A stretch of DNA of 64,000 bases from Devosia faecipullorum (GCF_015158295.1 NZ_JACDXV010000002.1:1-64000), one strand, 5' to 3'; counted from the first letter of the stretch, positions 25,529-35,467 are shown. Numbers and translations: made by a program. Notes: generated by a model not told the origin, from the sequence alone.

Positions 25529-26086
25529 TCAGAGCCCACCGATAATGGCGGCGACAAGCGCCTCGCTGTCCTCGCCGGCGCGCATGGCGATCTGGCCATC
25601 GAGCAGCAAGATGGCGAGGCCGTGCACCTTGGCCCAGGCCGCCAGCGTCCTGACCCGCCCGGCCTTCTCATCGCCGCCGACAAGCAGGTGCAGCGATTCG
25701 AGGCCAGTGTCGGCCGCCATGCGCAGGCCGGGCCGGGCCTGCACGAGCGGAGAAAACATCAGGCGGAAGAGATTGGGGTTTTGCAGGGCAAAGACCATAT
25801 AGGTCTTGCCCATGGCCGAAACAGGGTCGGCGGGCTCGCTGGCCGCGACCGCCTGCATGCGGGCGGCAAAGCGCTGGAAACCGGTGACGGCGAGCGCTTC
25901 GAGCAAAGCGGCGCGGCTGTCGAAATGCCGATAGGGCGCGGCCGACGATACCCCTGTCGCCCGGGCCAGATCGCGCAGGCCAAGGCCCGCTTCTCCCTGC
26001 TGTTCGAGAATCACCAAGGCGGTTTCGAGCAGCGCCTGGCGCAGATTGCCGTGATGATAGGGTGCGTTTGGCGCTGATGTTGTCAT
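25529..26086 (-). CDS. TetR/AcrR family transcriptional regulator
   Basis: A 185-residue repressor. The N-terminal helix-turn-helix spans about 10-60 (NLRQALLETALVILEQQG, LRDLARATGVSSAAPYRHFDSRAALLEAL), and the C-terminal part contains the WHG-type ligand domain (AAWAKVHGLAILLLDGQ). No efflux or enzyme gene is adjacent in the same unit, so the target is unknown; it may be its own promoter or nth. Confidence 0.9.
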   Translation of the reverse strand: MTTSAPNAPYHHGNLRQALLETALVILEQQGEAGLGLRDLARATGVSSAAPYRHFDSRAALLEALAVTGFQRFAARMQAVAASEPADPVSAMGKTYMVFALQNPNLFRLMFSPLVQARPGLRMAADTGLESLHLLVGGDEKAGRVRTLAAWAKVHGLAILLLDGQIAMRAGEDSEALVAAIIGGL

Positions 26087-26136
26087 CGCTCACATATGCA
26101 GAATTGATGTGAGCGCTGTCAACTTCATGCTGTTGC

Positions 26137-26811
26137 TCAGGCTTTGCCAGGCCAGGGCGTCTTGGGCTCGAAACGGCAGAATTGCGCGATCGGGCAGCGC
26201 CAGCATTCGGGCTTGCGGGCCTTGCAGATATAGCGGCCATGCAGGATCAGCCAATGATGGGCATGGAGCATGAACCGCGCCGGCACCTGTTTGTGCAGGG
26301 CTTTTTCAACGGCGAGCGGGGTCTTACCGGGGGCAAGGCCGGTGCGGTTGCCGACGCGGAAGAGATGGGTATCCACGGCAATGGTCGGCTGTTTGAACCA
26401 GATATTGAGCACGACATTGGCGGTCTTGCGGCCAACGCCGGGCAAGGCTTCGAGCGCTTCGCGATCGCCCGGCACCTCTCCCCCATGCCTTTCGATAAGG
26501 ATCTGGCTGAGCGCGAAGACATTCTTGGCCTTGCCGCGATAAAGACCGATGGTCTTGATCTGGTCTTCGATGGCCTCGACGCCCAGCGCCACCATGGTAG
26601 CAGGGGAAGGGGCCAGCTCGAACAGGCGTTTCGTCGCCTTGTTGACGCCGATATCGGTGGCCTGGGCGGACAGCACCACCGCCACCAAGAGGGTGAAGGC
26701 GTTGATATAGTCGAGTTCGCCCTTGGGCTCGGGATCGATTTCGTGGAAGCGGGTGAAGATCGCTTCGGCCTCCGCCCGGCTCAGAGCCTTCACTTTTTTT
26801 GCCGCTGCCAT
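26137..26811 (-). CDS. nth: endonuclease III
   Basis: A 224-residue base-excision repair glycosylase/AP lyase for oxidised pyrimidines. It has the helix-hairpin-helix LPGVGRKTANVVLNIWF with the catalytic lysine, the catalytic aspartate in VDTHLFRVGNR, and the 4Fe-4S cluster C-x6-C-x2-C-x5-C (CKARKPECWRCPIAQFC). The start MAAAKKVKALSRAEA at 26811 is the family-like beginning. Divergent from the DUF2244 gene, 48 bp between the starts. Confidence 0.96.
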   Translation of the reverse strand: MAAAKKVKALSRAEAEAIFTRFHEIDPEPKGELDYINAFTLLVAVVLSAQATDIGVNKATKRLFELAPSPATMVALGVEAIEDQIKTIGLYRGKAKNVFALSQILIERHGGEVPGDREALEALPGVGRKTANVVLNIWFKQPTIAVDTHLFRVGNRTGLAPGKTPLAVEKALHKQVPARFMLHAHHWLILHGRYICKARKPECWRCPIAQFCRFEPKTPWPGKA

Positions 26812-26859
26812 TCTCTCGCCCTCGATTCTCTGCCAGTATTTCGGGCAAGAGAGTTTTCG

Positions 26860-27339
26860 ATGCAAGCCACCACCACGACGCCCCTGTTTGCCGCGACCTT
26901 GCGTCCGGGCCGATCCTACGGAACGGCCGGCGGCTGGCTCGGCCTGGTTCTCGCCGGCATTGTCGGGGCGCCGCTGCTGATCGCCATTCCCCAATTCGTC
27001 TTGCCGGGCCTGCTGGCCTTTGGGCTCGCCGGGGGCGGCCTGGCGGCTTTTTCCATGCGGCAGGCCAGAAAGGGCAGGCAATATCAGCAGGTCAACCTCT
27101 GGCCGGACCAGCTCGAAGTGGTCGATGTGTCCTCTAGGCAATCCCGGGTGATGCAGCGCTTCGTGCCTTCGCAGGTGCGGCTGCGGCTGGTTCGGGACCA
27201 TTTCGAGCGAACCGAGGCGATCTTTCTCAGCCATGAAAAAGGCGAAGTGGAACTGGGCCAGTTTCTCTCTCGCGATGAAAAGGCGAGCTTTGCGCGCGCT
27301 TTCGGCACAGCCTTGCGCCAGGCGCGGCGTGGGGCGTGA
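26860..27339 (+). CDS. DUF2244 domain-containing membrane protein
   Basis: A 159-residue protein with two adjacent membrane helices at about 25-67 (WLGLVLAGIVGAPLLIAIP and LPGLLAFGLAGGGLAAFSM) and a cytoplasmic beta-rich C-terminal domain containing LEVVDV and FLSRDEKASFARAFGTAL. This is the DUF2244 pattern. Function is unknown. Sitting divergent to nth is a common arrangement in Rhizobiales. The ATG at 26860 lacks a strong ribosome site. Confidence 0.85.
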   Translation: MQATTTTPLFAATLRPGRSYGTAGGWLGLVLAGIVGAPLLIAIPQFVLPGLLAFGLAGGGLAAFSMRQARKGRQYQQVNLWPDQLEVVDVSSRQSRVMQRFVPSQVRLRLVRDHFERTEAIFLSHEKGEVELGQFLSRDEKASFARAFGTALRQARRGA

Positions 27340-27413
27340 GGCCGGTCAAATCCGGGTCGCCAAACCGTCGCTTCGGGCCTAGTCAGGCGCCGATGCGCGA
27401 GAAGGATCCGATC

Positions 27414-28283
27414 ATGAACCAGATGCAGCCCCTTGCCCCCGATGACGATTACGACATCATCCGCGCCGCCATCCGCTATCTCAGCGAGACCGGGCCGGAT
27501 GAAATTGATCTCGGCAATTTTGCGCGGGGCCTGGGGCTGACCGAACGGCAATTGACCGATTTGTTCCGCCGCTGGTGCGGTCTTTCGCCAAAAAGTTTCG
27601 CCCAGGCAGTGGCGCTCGACCATGCCAAGAGCCTGTTGCGCGAACAGGCCAGCGTCCTGGACGCGACCTATGAAGTGGGGCTTTCCTCGACATCGCGGCT
27701 CCACGATCTGTTTGTGACCCACGAGGCCATGCCGCCCGGCATCTTTCGAGCCGGAGGGGCGGGGATCGACATGGTCTGGGGTGCGGCGCCGTCGCCTTTC
27801 GGCATGGCCGTGGTGACCGCCACCGATTACGGTATTTCCGGGCTCGGCTTTGCCGATGCCGAGACCAGCATCGAGGCCGCCTTCGCGGATCTGGCCAATC
27901 GCTGGCCCCGGGCCCGGTTCGTGCGCGACGACGAAAAGATCGCGCCGCTAGTGGCCCAGATATTCGAACCGGGACGCTGGAGCGCCGAACAGCCGGTGCG
28001 CGTGGTACTGATCGGCACTGATTTCGAGGTGCAGGTCTGGGAGACATTGCTCAAGATCCCCGTGGGCCGCGTCACCACCTATGCCAGCGTCGCCCAGCAG
28101 ATCGGGCGGCCCAAGGCGGCGCGGGCCGTCGGCGCCGCCGTGGGGAAAAATCCGGTCAGCTTCGTCGTGCCCTGTCACCGCGTCGTCGGCACGTCGGGCG
28201 CCCTGACCGGATATCATTGGGGGGTGCCGCGCAAACGGGCGATCCTCGGCTGGGAAAGCGGAATGGCCGGCTTGAAGGGGTGA
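27414..28283 (+). CDS. AraC-type HTH / methylated-DNA-cysteine S-methyltransferase fusion
   Basis: A 289-residue protein. Residues about 10-100 form an AraC-like helix-turn-helix (LGLTERQLTDLFRRWCGLSPKSF), followed by an alkyltransferase domain ending with the active site NPVSFVVPCHRVVG, in which the cysteine accepts the methyl group, and the IPVGRVTTYASVAQQIGRP recognition helix. It corresponds to Ada without the N-terminal zinc domain that repairs methylphosphotriesters, so it should repair O6-methylguanine, with a DNA-binding part of unknown use. AAGGA lies eight bases before the start. Confidence 0.92.
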   Translation: MNQMQPLAPDDDYDIIRAAIRYLSETGPDEIDLGNFARGLGLTERQLTDLFRRWCGLSPKSFAQAVALDHAKSLLREQASVLDATYEVGLSSTSRLHDLFVTHEAMPPGIFRAGGAGIDMVWGAAPSPFGMAVVTATDYGISGLGFADAETSIEAAFADLANRWPRARFVRDDEKIAPLVAQIFEPGRWSAEQPVRVVLIGTDFEVQVWETLLKIPVGRVTTYASVAQQIGRPKAARAVGAAVGKNPVSFVVPCHRVVGTSGALTGYHWGVPRKRAILGWESGMAGLKG

Positions 28284-28320
28284 AGCGACCCGGCCAGAAG
28301 GCTCCGAGAAGGCCGACTGA

Positions 28321-28334
28321 GTTTCACGTGAATC
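28321..28334 (+). other. parS-like ParB-binding site
   Basis: GTTTCACGTGAATC, identical to the copies at 20960, 46576 and 60783. Intergenic. Confidence 0.75.
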
Positions 28335-28399
28335 GCCCAGGGGCTGGAAATTCGCTCCGCGTCATGCGTTAGTCATCCGGCGACCATTGCGGAGGATCC

Positions 28400-29443
28400 A
28401 TGACCAGCAGCACACGTGCCATCGTCACCGGCGTCCTGCTTATCGCCATCCTGGCCCTGGCCTGGCAGGTTTCGACTCCAATATTGCTGATCTTTGCCGG
28501 TATCCTCATCGCCTGCGTCCTCGACGCCGCCGTGCGCATGCTGGGGCGGGTGGCACCCTGGCCGCGACCGGTGCTTCTGGTCCTTGTCAGCCTGTCGATC
28601 CTCATCGTGCTGATTTCGGCGCTGTCGCTGGGCGGGCTGAGCCTCTGGCGCAATATCCAGGACCTGTTCCGGCTGCTGATCGGGGAAATCACCCGCATTT
28701 ACGGCGAATTGCAGGAACTGGGCCTGGTCCAGAATATCAGCCGCTCGGACATCGAGACCATGGTGGCGACCTTCTTTCCCGATCCCGGCGGGCTGTTCAA
28801 TCAGGCGTCATCGCTGTTCGGCTCGACAATGGGCATTGTCAGCAACGGGGTGATCATCATCTTTCTGGGTCTGTTCTTTGCCATCAACCCCAAAGCCTAT
28901 CGCGACGGATTCCTGTTGCTGCTGCCGAAAGCCCAGCGACCGCGCGTCTCCGCCGCTTTGGGGGATACGGGCGAAGCGCTGCGCGGCTGGATGGTCACGC
29001 AATTGGCGATGATGGTGCTGATCGGCAGCCTGGTCTTCCTGCTGCTCTGGGGCCTGGGCGTGCCCAATGCGCCGGTCCTGGGCCTTCTGGCCGGAGCGCT
29101 GAATTTCATCCCGTTTCTGGGGCCGATCTTTTCGGCGGTGCCGGTGCTGCTGACGCTGGCGGCGCAGGACAGCAATGTGCTGATCCTGGGAGCGATCGGC
29201 CTGTTCCTGGTCCAGAACCTGGAAGGCTATATCCTCACACCCATGCTGCAACAGCGCATCATCCGGCTGTCGCCGGCCTGGTCGCTCAGCATTATGACGA
29301 TATTGGGCACATTGTTCGGGATCATGGGCATCGCGCTGGCGACGCCCATCTATGCGGTGGGTCGGATGCTGACCCTGAGGCTCTATATCGAGCCGAAAGA
29401 GCAGGGGGACGACAAGGCCATCCCCCTCACGATCAAAGAATGA
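28400..29443 (+). CDS. AI-2E family transporter (PerM/UPF0118)
   Basis: A 347-residue integral membrane protein with about eight membrane helices: two near the N-terminus ([30 protein letters not shown]), one at about 55-75, and a cluster from about 145 to 335 including the family stretch [17 protein letters not shown] shortened here to [11 protein letters not shown], and [17 protein letters not shown]. Family members include the AI-2 exporter TqsA and Na+/H+ antiporters. GGAGG precedes the start. The 3' end overlaps the convergent gpmA by 11 bp. Confidence 0.92.
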   Translation: MTSSTRAIVTGVLLIAILALAWQVSTPILLIFAGILIACVLDAAVRMLGRVAPWPRPVLLVLVSLSILIVLISALSLGGLSLWRNIQDLFRLLIGEITRIYGELQELGLVQNISRSDIETMVATFFPDPGGLFNQASSLFGSTMGIVSNGVIIIFLGLFFAINPKAYRDGFLLLLPKAQRPRVSAALGDTGEALRGWMVTQLAMMVLIGSLVFLLLWGLGVPNAPVLGLLAGALNFIPFLGPIFSAVPVLLTLAAQDSNVLILGAIGLFLVQNLEGYILTPMLQQRIIRLSPAWSLSIMTILGTLFGIMGIALATPIYAVGRMLTLRLYIEPKEQGDDKAIPLTIKE

Positions 29444-30047
29444 CGCGCTCGACCAGCTTGCCGTCGGGGCCGATCCGGTAGAGGGTCGGTTCGCCAGTGG
29501 CGATCTCGCGGGCGAGGATTTCGTCGGGGGTCAGTCCCTCGATGGCCATGACCAGGGCGCGCAGCGAATTGCCATGGGCCGCGACCAGCACCGTCTTGCC
29601 GGCCTTGAGCCGGGGCAGAATTTCGGCTTCGTAATAGGGCAGGGTGCGCGCCGCAGTGTCCTTGAGGCTTTCGCCGCCGGGCGGGGGCACGTCATAGGAC
29701 CGGCGCCAGACCAGCACCTGCTCCTCGCCCCATTTCTGGCGGGCATCATCCTTGTTGAGGCCGGAGAGGTCGCCGTAATCGCGCTCGTTGAGCGCGATAT
29801 TGCGGGTGATGGTGACGTTGAGAATGCCCATCTCTTCCAGCATCAGGTCGAGCGTGTGCTGGGCCCGGCGCAGGGCCGAGGTGTAATAGAGGTCGGGCTC
29901 GATGCCCGCCGCCTTGAGCGCCTTGCCGGTGGCGCGGGCCTCGCCCTCGCCCTGGGCGGTCAGGTTCGGATTACGCCAGCCGGTGAAGAGATTTTGCAGG
30001 TTCCATTCGCTCTGGCCGTGGCGGACCAGGATCAGCGTGCCGGTCAT
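29433..30047 (-). CDS. gpmA: 2,3-bisphosphoglycerate-dependent phosphoglycerate mutase
   Basis: A 204-residue glycolytic enzyme interconverting 2- and 3-phosphoglycerate. The phosphohistidine motif is [10 protein letters not shown], with the second histidine in [12 protein letters not shown], and [12 protein letters not shown] is typical of the dPGM class. It is the short form common in alphaproteobacteria. It follows dapB in the same direction after 75 bp, an order conserved in Rhizobiales. Confidence 0.95.
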   Translation of the reverse strand: MTGTLILVRHGQSEWNLQNLFTGWRNPNLTAQGEGEARATGKALKAAGIEPDLYYTSALRRAQHTLDLMLEEMGILNVTITRNIALNERDYGDLSGLNKDDARQKWGEEQVLVWRRSYDVPPPGGESLKDTAARTLPYYEAEILPRLKAGKTVLVAAHGNSLRALVMAIEGLTPDEILAREIATGEPTLYRIGPDGKLVERVIL

Positions 30048-30122
30048 GATGTCGTTCCCTTGCTGTCATGCTTTTGGTCAAGTGGGCGGCCTTGGAAGGT
30101 CTCTGAACGCTTCCGGTCCGCC

Positions 30123-30935
30123 CTAGTCGTTGAGGCCGAGCACATCGGCCATGGAATAAAGTCCCGGCTTCTGGCCGGAAGCCCAGAGCACGGCGCGCAC
30201 AGCCCCATTGGCATAGATGGTGCGGTCCTGCGCCCGATGATTGAGCTCGATCCGTTCCGAAGGTCCGGCCAGGATCACCATGTGATCACCGATGACATTG
30301 CCGCCCCGCAGGGTGGCAAAGCCGATCGTGCCGGCCTCGCGCGGGCCGGTATGGCCGTCGCGCACCCGCACCGAATGCTCCTTGAGCGCGATATGGCGGC
30401 CCTTGGCCGCCGCCTCGCCCAGCATCAGGGCGGTGCCGGAAGGCGCGTCGACCTTGAGATTGTGGTGCATTTCGAGCACTTCGACATCGTAATCGGGCAA
30501 AGCCGCCGCGGCCTTTTCGACCAGAACTGCCAGGGCGACCATGCCGGGGGAGAAATTGCCGGATTTGACGATACGCGCGCCCTCGGCGCCCGCCCGGGCA
30601 ATGGCCGCGTCTTCTGCTTCGAGGCACCCGGTCGTGCCGATGACATGGACCAGACCGCGCCGTGCCGCCAGCCCGGCCAGCGCCACGCTGGCCGAAGGCG
30701 CGCTGAAATCGATGATGGCATCGGCCCGTTCAACCAGCGCTTCGGCATTGTCGGAGACCGTGACGCCTAGCGGCTCGATGCCGGCCAGGCCGCCGGCATC
30801 CTTGCCAAGCGCAGCAGCGCCGGGCCGATCCAGCGCCCCCACCAGTTCAAGGCCGGGATGAGCGGCGACGGCGCGGATATTGGCCTGGCCCATGCGCCCA
30901 CCGGCGCCGGCAATGATGATGCGCAGCCTGCTCAT
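30123..30935 (-). CDS. dapB: 4-hydroxy-tetrahydrodipicolinate reductase
   Basis: A 270-residue enzyme of lysine and meso-diaminopimelate synthesis. The N-terminal Rossmann motif is [16 protein letters not shown]; the catalytic segment is [17 protein letters not shown], holding the His and Lys pair and the substrate-binding SGTA. Domain order and length are normal. Co-directional with gpmA. Confidence 0.96.
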   Translation of the reverse strand: MSRLRIIIAGAGGRMGQANIRAVAAHPGLELVGALDRPGAAALGKDAGGLAGIEPLGVTVSDNAEALVERADAIIDFSAPSASVALAGLAARRGLVHVIGTTGCLEAEDAAIARAGAEGARIVKSGNFSPGMVALAVLVEKAAAALPDYDVEVLEMHHNLKVDAPSGTALMLGEAAAKGRHIALKEHSVRVRDGHTGPREAGTIGFATLRGGNVIGDHMVILAGPSERIELNHRAQDRTIYANGAVRAVLWASGQKPGLYSMADVLGLND

Positions 30936-31059
30936 GCCGCTAACTCCCTGGCAAATTGCCTCTGGCCTATAGCAGCGTCACGAGGCGCCGCCAACCATGC
31001 TGCCGCTTGACGCCGCACTGTGCTACGATTCGGTCGAGCAAGCGGAGAAAAGGACGTCC

Positions 31060-31410
31060 ATGAGCCTCACCAATGTGCTGGCCGGCGTGGCGGTGGAAGA
31101 CCTGGGCAATTCCCTGGTCTGGTACGAATATCTGTTCGGTCGCCCCGCCGATGCGCGCCCCATGGCCGACGTGGCCGAATGGAAACTGCCCGGTGGCGGC
31201 TGGGTGGATGTGATGAGCGACGCCGATCGGGCGGGCGCCAGCGTCATCACCCTCATCGTCGACGACATCGCCGAGGAACTGGCGCGGCTGGAAATGCACG
31301 GCATCAAGCCGGTGGCCAAGGCGATCGGGGATTTTTTCAAGACCGCGAAACTGCGCGACCCCGATGGCAATCTCATCATCTTGAGCCAGCCGCAGCCGGG
31401 GACGTATTAG
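31060..31410 (+). CDS. VOC family protein (glyoxalase fold)
   Basis: A 116-residue single-domain protein starting MSLTNVLAGVAVEDLGNSLVWYEYLFG, with the closing KLRDPDGNLIILSQP that carries a metal-ligand glutamate-like position replaced by a hydrophobic stretch, so catalytic metal binding is uncertain. AAAAGGA precedes the start. Monocistronic, divergent from dapB. Substrate unknown. Confidence 0.85.
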   Translation: MSLTNVLAGVAVEDLGNSLVWYEYLFGRPADARPMADVAEWKLPGGGWVDVMSDADRAGASVITLIVDDIAEELARLEMHGIKPVAKAIGDFFKTAKLRDPDGNLIILSQPQPGTY

Positions 31411-31481
31411 CCCGCCGCTTGCCGTAGCGAGTGGAGAGCCTGGCCATAACGGGCTGCGCTTGCATCGGGTCTTTTTGACAA

Positions 31482-31516
31482 TCGTCACCACCCCGCTTGT
31501 CCGGGTGGTTCAGCGT
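31482..31516. repeat. palindromic intergenic repeat (variant unit)
   Basis: CGTCACCACCCCGCTTGTCC followed by GGGTGGTTCAGC: the hairpin CCACCC...GGGTGG is a sequence-shifted member of the family with compensating changes in both arms. Located between convergent VOC and coaA genes. Confidence 0.65.
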
Positions 31517-31522
31517 TAATTG

Positions 31523-32473
31523 CTACAGCCGCTTGAGGCTGACCGCTTCGACGCGGTGGTCCTTGCCCTTTTTGAGGATCAGATCGGCGCGGCCGCGGGT
31601 CGGCAACACGTTTTCAAGCAGATTGGGCAGGTTGATGCTTTCCCAGACCTGCCGGCCGAAAGCCCCGGCTTCTTCCTCGCTCATTTCCGAGAATTTGCGG
31701 AAGAAGGAGGTGGGATCACGGAAGGCCGTGTCGCGCAGGCGGAAGAAGCGGGTGATGTACCATTCCCGCAAATCCTCGACATCGGCGTCGATATAGATCG
31801 AAAAATCGATGAAGTCGGAGGCGAAAAGGATGGGCGAACCGTCCCGGGGCAAGTCGCCGGGCTGAAGGATATTGAGCCCCTCGACGATGAGGATGTCGGG
31901 CCGGTCGATGATGACCTCTTCTCCGGGCACCACGTCATAGACCAGATGCGAATAGACCGGCACCGCCACCTTGGCCTTGCCCGATTTGATGTCGGCGAGA
32001 AAATTGACGAAGCGGGGCCGGTCATAGCTTTCGGGGAAACCCTTGCGCTGCATCATGTCGCGCTCTTCCAGCACCCGATTGGGATGAAGAAAGCCGTCCG
32101 TGGTGACCAGATCGACCTTGGGGCTGGAAGGCCAGCGGGAGAGCAGGGCCTGAAGGATGCGCGAAGTGGTGGATTTGCCCACCGCCACCGAACCGGCGAC
32201 GCCGATGATGAAGGGGACCTTGTCGCCGGGCGTATTGAGAAAGCGGGTCGCAACGGCGTTGAGGCCCTGAATGGCCTCGACGTAATAGGCGAGGAGCCGC
32301 GACAAGGGCAGGTAGATTTCCTCCGCCTCGGCCAGCGAGATCGGGTCGGTGAGGGCGCGAAGCCGCTTGATATCCGGCTCGGTCAGCGTCATCGGCTGGC
32401 CGTTGCGCAGATCGCTCCATTGCTCTTTGGTGAAATGGCGATAGGGATCGAGAACGGGGGGGCGCTTGGCCAT
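31523..32473 (-). CDS. coaA: pantothenate kinase (type I)
   Basis: A 316-residue kinase catalysing the first step of coenzyme A synthesis. P-loop GVAGSVAVGKSTTSR, the family stretch DGFLHPNRVLEERDMMQRKGFPESYD (key D, PN and GFPESYD) and the PDILIVEGLNILQ strand are intact. Length matches type I CoaA. It ends the his cluster, starting directly after the hisE stop, so co-transcription with hisE is very likely, the order seen in many Rhizobiales. Confidence 0.96.
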   Translation of the reverse strand: MAKRPPVLDPYRHFTKEQWSDLRNGQPMTLTEPDIKRLRALTDPISLAEAEEIYLPLSRLLAYYVEAIQGLNAVATRFLNTPGDKVPFIIGVAGSVAVGKSTTSRILQALLSRWPSSPKVDLVTTDGFLHPNRVLEERDMMQRKGFPESYDRPRFVNFLADIKSGKAKVAVPVYSHLVYDVVPGEEVIIDRPDILIVEGLNILQPGDLPRDGSPILFASDFIDFSIYIDADVEDLREWYITRFFRLRDTAFRDPTSFFRKFSEMSEEEAGAFGRQVWESINLPNLLENVLPTRGRADLILKKGKDHRVEAVSLKRL

Positions 32474-32791
32474 CTAGGGCTGATCCTTCCGTGCGGCCTT
32501 TTCAGCAAGGCCCGATTGGGCCGTGCGCCGGTCCAGTTCCGTCATCACTTCGGCGAGCGGCACATCCGCCGCCCGAAGCACGACGAGCAGGTGATAAAGC
32601 AGATCGGCGCTTTCCTTGACCAGTTCGGCCCGGTCATTGGCGATGGCGGCGATGACCGCTTCAACCGCCTCTTCGCCCAGCTTCTGAGCCGCCTTGTTCA
32701 TGCCGCGGGCGATGAGGCTCGCCGTATAGCTCTGGTCGGGCGCGGCCGCGGCGCGCATGGCGATGCGGATTTCGAGTTCTTCGAGAGTCAT
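32474..32791 (-). CDS. hisE: phosphoribosyl-ATP pyrophosphatase
   Basis: A 105-residue enzyme, second step of histidine synthesis. The MazG-like metal site is in [14 protein letters not shown] and [17 protein letters not shown], both typical of HisE. The product of HisI (cyclohydrolase) is not encoded beside it. It abuts coaA with no gap and follows hisF by 86 bp. Confidence 0.95.
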   Translation of the reverse strand: MTLEELEIRIAMRAAAAPDQSYTASLIARGMNKAAQKLGEEAVEAVIAAIANDRAELVKESADLLYHLLVVLRAADVPLAEVMTELDRRTAQSGLAEKAARKDQP

Positions 32792-32877
32792 TGACTGGGA
32801 AGGCTCCTCATCTTCGCCGGGGTGACAGCGTGTGTTTGAACAGGCTAGAGCAAAAAACGGAACGCCGTCACTAAAAC

Positions 32878-33675
32878 CTAAGCTAAGCTTTGCGGACCGC
32901 CCGCGCGGTCAAGCCGCATGGCGATGCCATGGCTGGCCATATAGGCCTTGGCCTCGGGAATGGTGAAGGTGCCGAAATGGAAGATCGAGGCGGCAAGCAC
33001 GGCGCTGGCATGGCCTTCGATGACGCCCTCGACCAGATGCTGCAAGGTGCCGACGCCGCCCGAGGCGATGACCGGCACTTCAACGCTGTCGGCAATGGCG
33101 CGGGTCAGCTTCAGATCGAAACCGGACCTGGTGCCGTCGCGATCCATGGAGGTGACGAGGAGTTCGCCGGCGCCACGCTCGACCATGCGCGCCGCAAATT
33201 CCACCGCATCGATGCCGGTGGGCTTGCGGCCGCCATGGGTATGGATTTCCCAACCCTCACCGCCATCGCTCCGCTGCTTGGCGTCGACCGAGACGACGAT
33301 GCATTGATTGCCGAACTTGTCGGCGGCCCGGGCGATGAAATCGGGATCGTTCACGGCGGCGGAATTGATCGCCACCTTGTCGGCCCCGGCAAGCAGGAGC
33401 TTTCTGATATCCTCGATGGAGCGGACGCCACCGCCCACCGTCACCGGCATGAAGCAATGCTCGGCCGTGCGCGCCACCACATCGAAAATGGTGTCGCGGC
33501 CCTCATGGCTGGCCGTGATGTCGAGAAAGGTCAGTTCGTCGGCGCCGGCCGCGTCATAGGCCCTGGCCGCTTCCACCGGATCGCCGGCATCGACCAGATC
33601 GACGAATTGCACGCCTTTGACCACGCGGCCGCCGGCCACGTCGAGGCAGGGAATGATACGGGTTTTGAGGCTCAC
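32878..33675 (-). CDS. hisF: imidazole glycerol phosphate synthase, cyclase subunit
   Basis: A 265-residue TIM barrel joining PRFAR and ammonia to give IGP and AICAR. The first catalytic aspartate is in [19 protein letters not shown], the second in [11 protein letters not shown]. The start is a GTG at 33675 ([13 protein letters not shown]) with AAGGAAG upstream; the open frame extends further but no family member begins there. It needs HisH (34785) for glutaminase activity. Confidence 0.96.
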   Translation of the reverse strand: MSLKTRIIPCLDVAGGRVVKGVQFVDLVDAGDPVEAARAYDAAGADELTFLDITASHEGRDTIFDVVARTAEHCFMPVTVGGGVRSIEDIRKLLLAGADKVAINSAAVNDPDFIARAADKFGNQCIVVSVDAKQRSDGGEGWEIHTHGGRKPTGIDAVEFAARMVERGAGELLVTSMDRDGTRSGFDLKLTRAIADSVEVPVIASGGVGTLQHLVEGVIEGHASAVLAASIFHFGTFTIPEAKAYMASHGIAMRLDRAGGPQSLA

Positions 33676-33733
33676 AGGCCGCTTCCTTCTTGGTTTCGCG
33701 CGTCCGGACGAGCCATGGCGGGATTCTCGCACA

Positions 33734-34063
33734 TCATGGCCGTTTGACTTTCTGCATCTGGCCCCAGCCGATGCGGTGAATGATCAGGGATGCCAGCCAG
33801 ACCAGCAGCGCCCCGCCGCCCAGCGGCAGCGTCGCCAGCATGAACCAGCCCATGACGCCGGCGCCATAGAGCAAGCCGCCCCAATCCATGCCCCAGACGA
33901 TGCAGGGCTGCACCGAGGCTTCGTTGACCACGCAATTATTGGCGTCGGCGATCAGATAGGTGAGATAGACCGAAGCGATCGGCCAGAGCGCGAAGACGAG
34001 AATGGCGAACAGCGCCAGTCCATAGGCCCAATAGGGAAATCTATCGGGCCGCGCGGCGCTCAT
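33734..34063 (-). CDS. small membrane protein inside the his cluster
   Basis: A 109-residue protein with two hydrophobic regions: about 12-38 ([20 protein letters not shown]) and 60-97 ([20 protein letters not shown] and [11 protein letters not shown], probably two helices). Two cysteines lie in the loop between ([17 protein letters not shown]), where a periplasmic disulfide could form. The ATG overlaps the hisA stop by four bases, so it is translated with the his genes. I know no function; a membrane gene at this place recurs in Rhizobiales. Confidence 0.75.
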   Translation of the reverse strand: MSAARPDRFPYWAYGLALFAILVFALWPIASVYLTYLIADANNCVVNEASVQPCIVWGMDWGGLLYGAGVMGWFMLATLPLGGGALLVWLASLIIHRIGWGQMQKVKRP

Positions 34064-34788
34064 GACGCCCTCAACAGGTCCAGTGCTTCACGTGAATCAA
34101 TGCGCCCGTCATAGAGGGCGCGGCCGGAAATTGCGCCTTCCAGAACCCGGTATTCGGGCCGGGTCATGCGCTCGATATCGGCCATGGAGGCCAGACCGCC
34201 CGAAGCGATGACCGGGATTTTGGTGGCGCGGGCCAGTTCCAGCGTCGAATCCCAATTGATGCCGGCGAGTACGCCGTCGCGATCGATATCGGTATAGATG
34301 ATGGCGGCGACGCCGGCGCCTTCGAAGCGCCGCGCCAGTTCGATCACGGCCAGTTCGGAGGTTTCCGCCCAGCCCTCGACCGCCACCATGCCGCCACGGG
34401 CGTCGATGCCGACAGCCACCTGACCCGGCCATTTTTTGGCTGCCTCTTTCACCAAGGCCGGGTCGCGCACCGCCACGGTGCCGAGAATGACCCGCGCCAG
34501 GCCCTTGTCGAGCCAGGATTCGATATGGTCGAGTGTGCGGATGCCGCCGCCGAGCTGGACCGGAAAGCGCACCGCCTTGAGAATGGCCTCCACCGCCGCG
34601 CCATTGACGCTTTCGCCGGCAAAGGCGCCGTTGAGATCAACGACATGGAGATATTCAAAACCCTGATCCTCGAAGCTTTTGGCCTGAGCGGCGGGATCGT
34701 CATTGAAGACCGTCGCCTGCGCCATGTCGCCCAGCTTGAGGCGCACGCATTCACCGTCCTTGAGGTCGATGGCGGGGAAAAGGATCAT
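34060..34788 (-). CDS. hisA: phosphoribosylformimino-5-aminoimidazole carboxamide ribotide isomerase
   Basis: A 242-residue TIM barrel isomerising ProFAR to PRFAR. The catalytic aspartates are in [16 protein letters not shown] and [12 protein letters not shown]; phosphate loops are [10 protein letters not shown] and [11 protein letters not shown]. The start at 34788 overlaps the hisH stop by four bases. A parS-like site is embedded near its 3' end. Confidence 0.96.
   Translation of the reverse strand: MILFPAIDLKDGECVRLKLGDMAQATVFNDDPAAQAKSFEDQGFEYLHVVDLNGAFAGESVNGAAVEAILKAVRFPVQLGGGIRTLDHIESWLDKGLARVILGTVAVRDPALVKEAAKKWPGQVAVGIDARGGMVAVEGWAETSELAVIELARRFEGAGVAAIIYTDIDRDGVLAGINWDSTLELARATKIPVIASGGLASMADIERMTRPEYRVLEGAISGRALYDGRIDSREALDLLRAS
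34085..34098 (+). other. parS-like ParB-binding site inside hisA
   Basis: GCTTCACGTGAATC: the CACGTG core with TTCACGTGAA conserved and one extra outer mismatch. It overlaps codons near the end of hisA, so chance cannot be excluded. Confidence 0.5.
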
Positions 34789-35438
34789 GGCGTCCAGTCC
34801 AAAAAGTTCTCGATCAGCTTCAGGCCCAGCGCCTGGCTCTTTTCCGGGTGGAACTGGGTGCCGAAAATATTGTCGCGGCCGACACAGGCGGTCAGCTTGC
34901 CGCCATAATCGGTGGTAGCGACGAGCTGGGTCGGATCGTCGGTGCGCAGGTGATAGGAATGGACGAAATAGGCGTGCAGCCCGTCCGGCCCGAGCTCGAT
35001 ATCGGCGAGCAGGGGATGGGATTTGCTGGCTTCTATCGTGTTCCAGCCCATATGCGGGATCTTGAGCGCCCCATCTTCGGGGACGATTTTTTCGACGGCG
35101 CCGGCAATCCAGCCCAGACCTTTGGTCACGGTCTTTTCGCGGCCTTCGCTCGCCAGCAATTGCATGCCGACGCAAACGCCGAGGAACGGCGTGCCAGCCT
35201 TGATCACCTTCTCGTCCAGCACCTCGATCATGCCGGACACGGCCTGCAATCCCGCCATGCAATCGGCAAAGGCGCCGACGCCCGGCAGCATGATGCGGTC
35301 GGCCTTGCGCACGATGTCGGGATCGGCGGTCACGGCAATGCTGTCGCCCCGGCCCATGTCATGAGCCACGCGCTCGAAGGCCTTGGCGGCCGAGCGCAGA
35401 TTGCCCGCGCCGTAATCGATGATGGCGATGATGCTCAT
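34785..35438 (-). CDS. hisH: imidazole glycerol phosphate synthase, glutamine amidotransferase subunit
   Basis: A 217-residue class I amidotransferase supplying ammonia to HisF. The nucleophile is in [15 protein letters not shown]; the His-Glu pair is in [13 protein letters not shown]. Start [16 protein letters not shown] at 35438 is canonical. Overlaps hisA by four bases. Upstream, 140 bp separate it from hisB, with two GC hairpins. Confidence 0.96.
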   Translation of the reverse strand: MSIIAIIDYGAGNLRSAAKAFERVAHDMGRGDSIAVTADPDIVRKADRIMLPGVGAFADCMAGLQAVSGMIEVLDEKVIKAGTPFLGVCVGMQLLASEGREKTVTKGLGWIAGAVEKIVPEDGALKIPHMGWNTIEASKSHPLLADIELGPDGLHAYFVHSYHLRTDDPTQLVATTDYGGKLTACVGRDNIFGTQFHPEKSQALGLKLIENFLDWTP

Positions 35439-35467
35439 GGGCGCATTCTCCACGATCCCGACGTCAA

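Noticed and set aside
28413..28418. CACGTG hexamer considered as parS
   Set aside because: The flanks (ACA and CCA) do not match the TTT/AAA flanks of the other sites.
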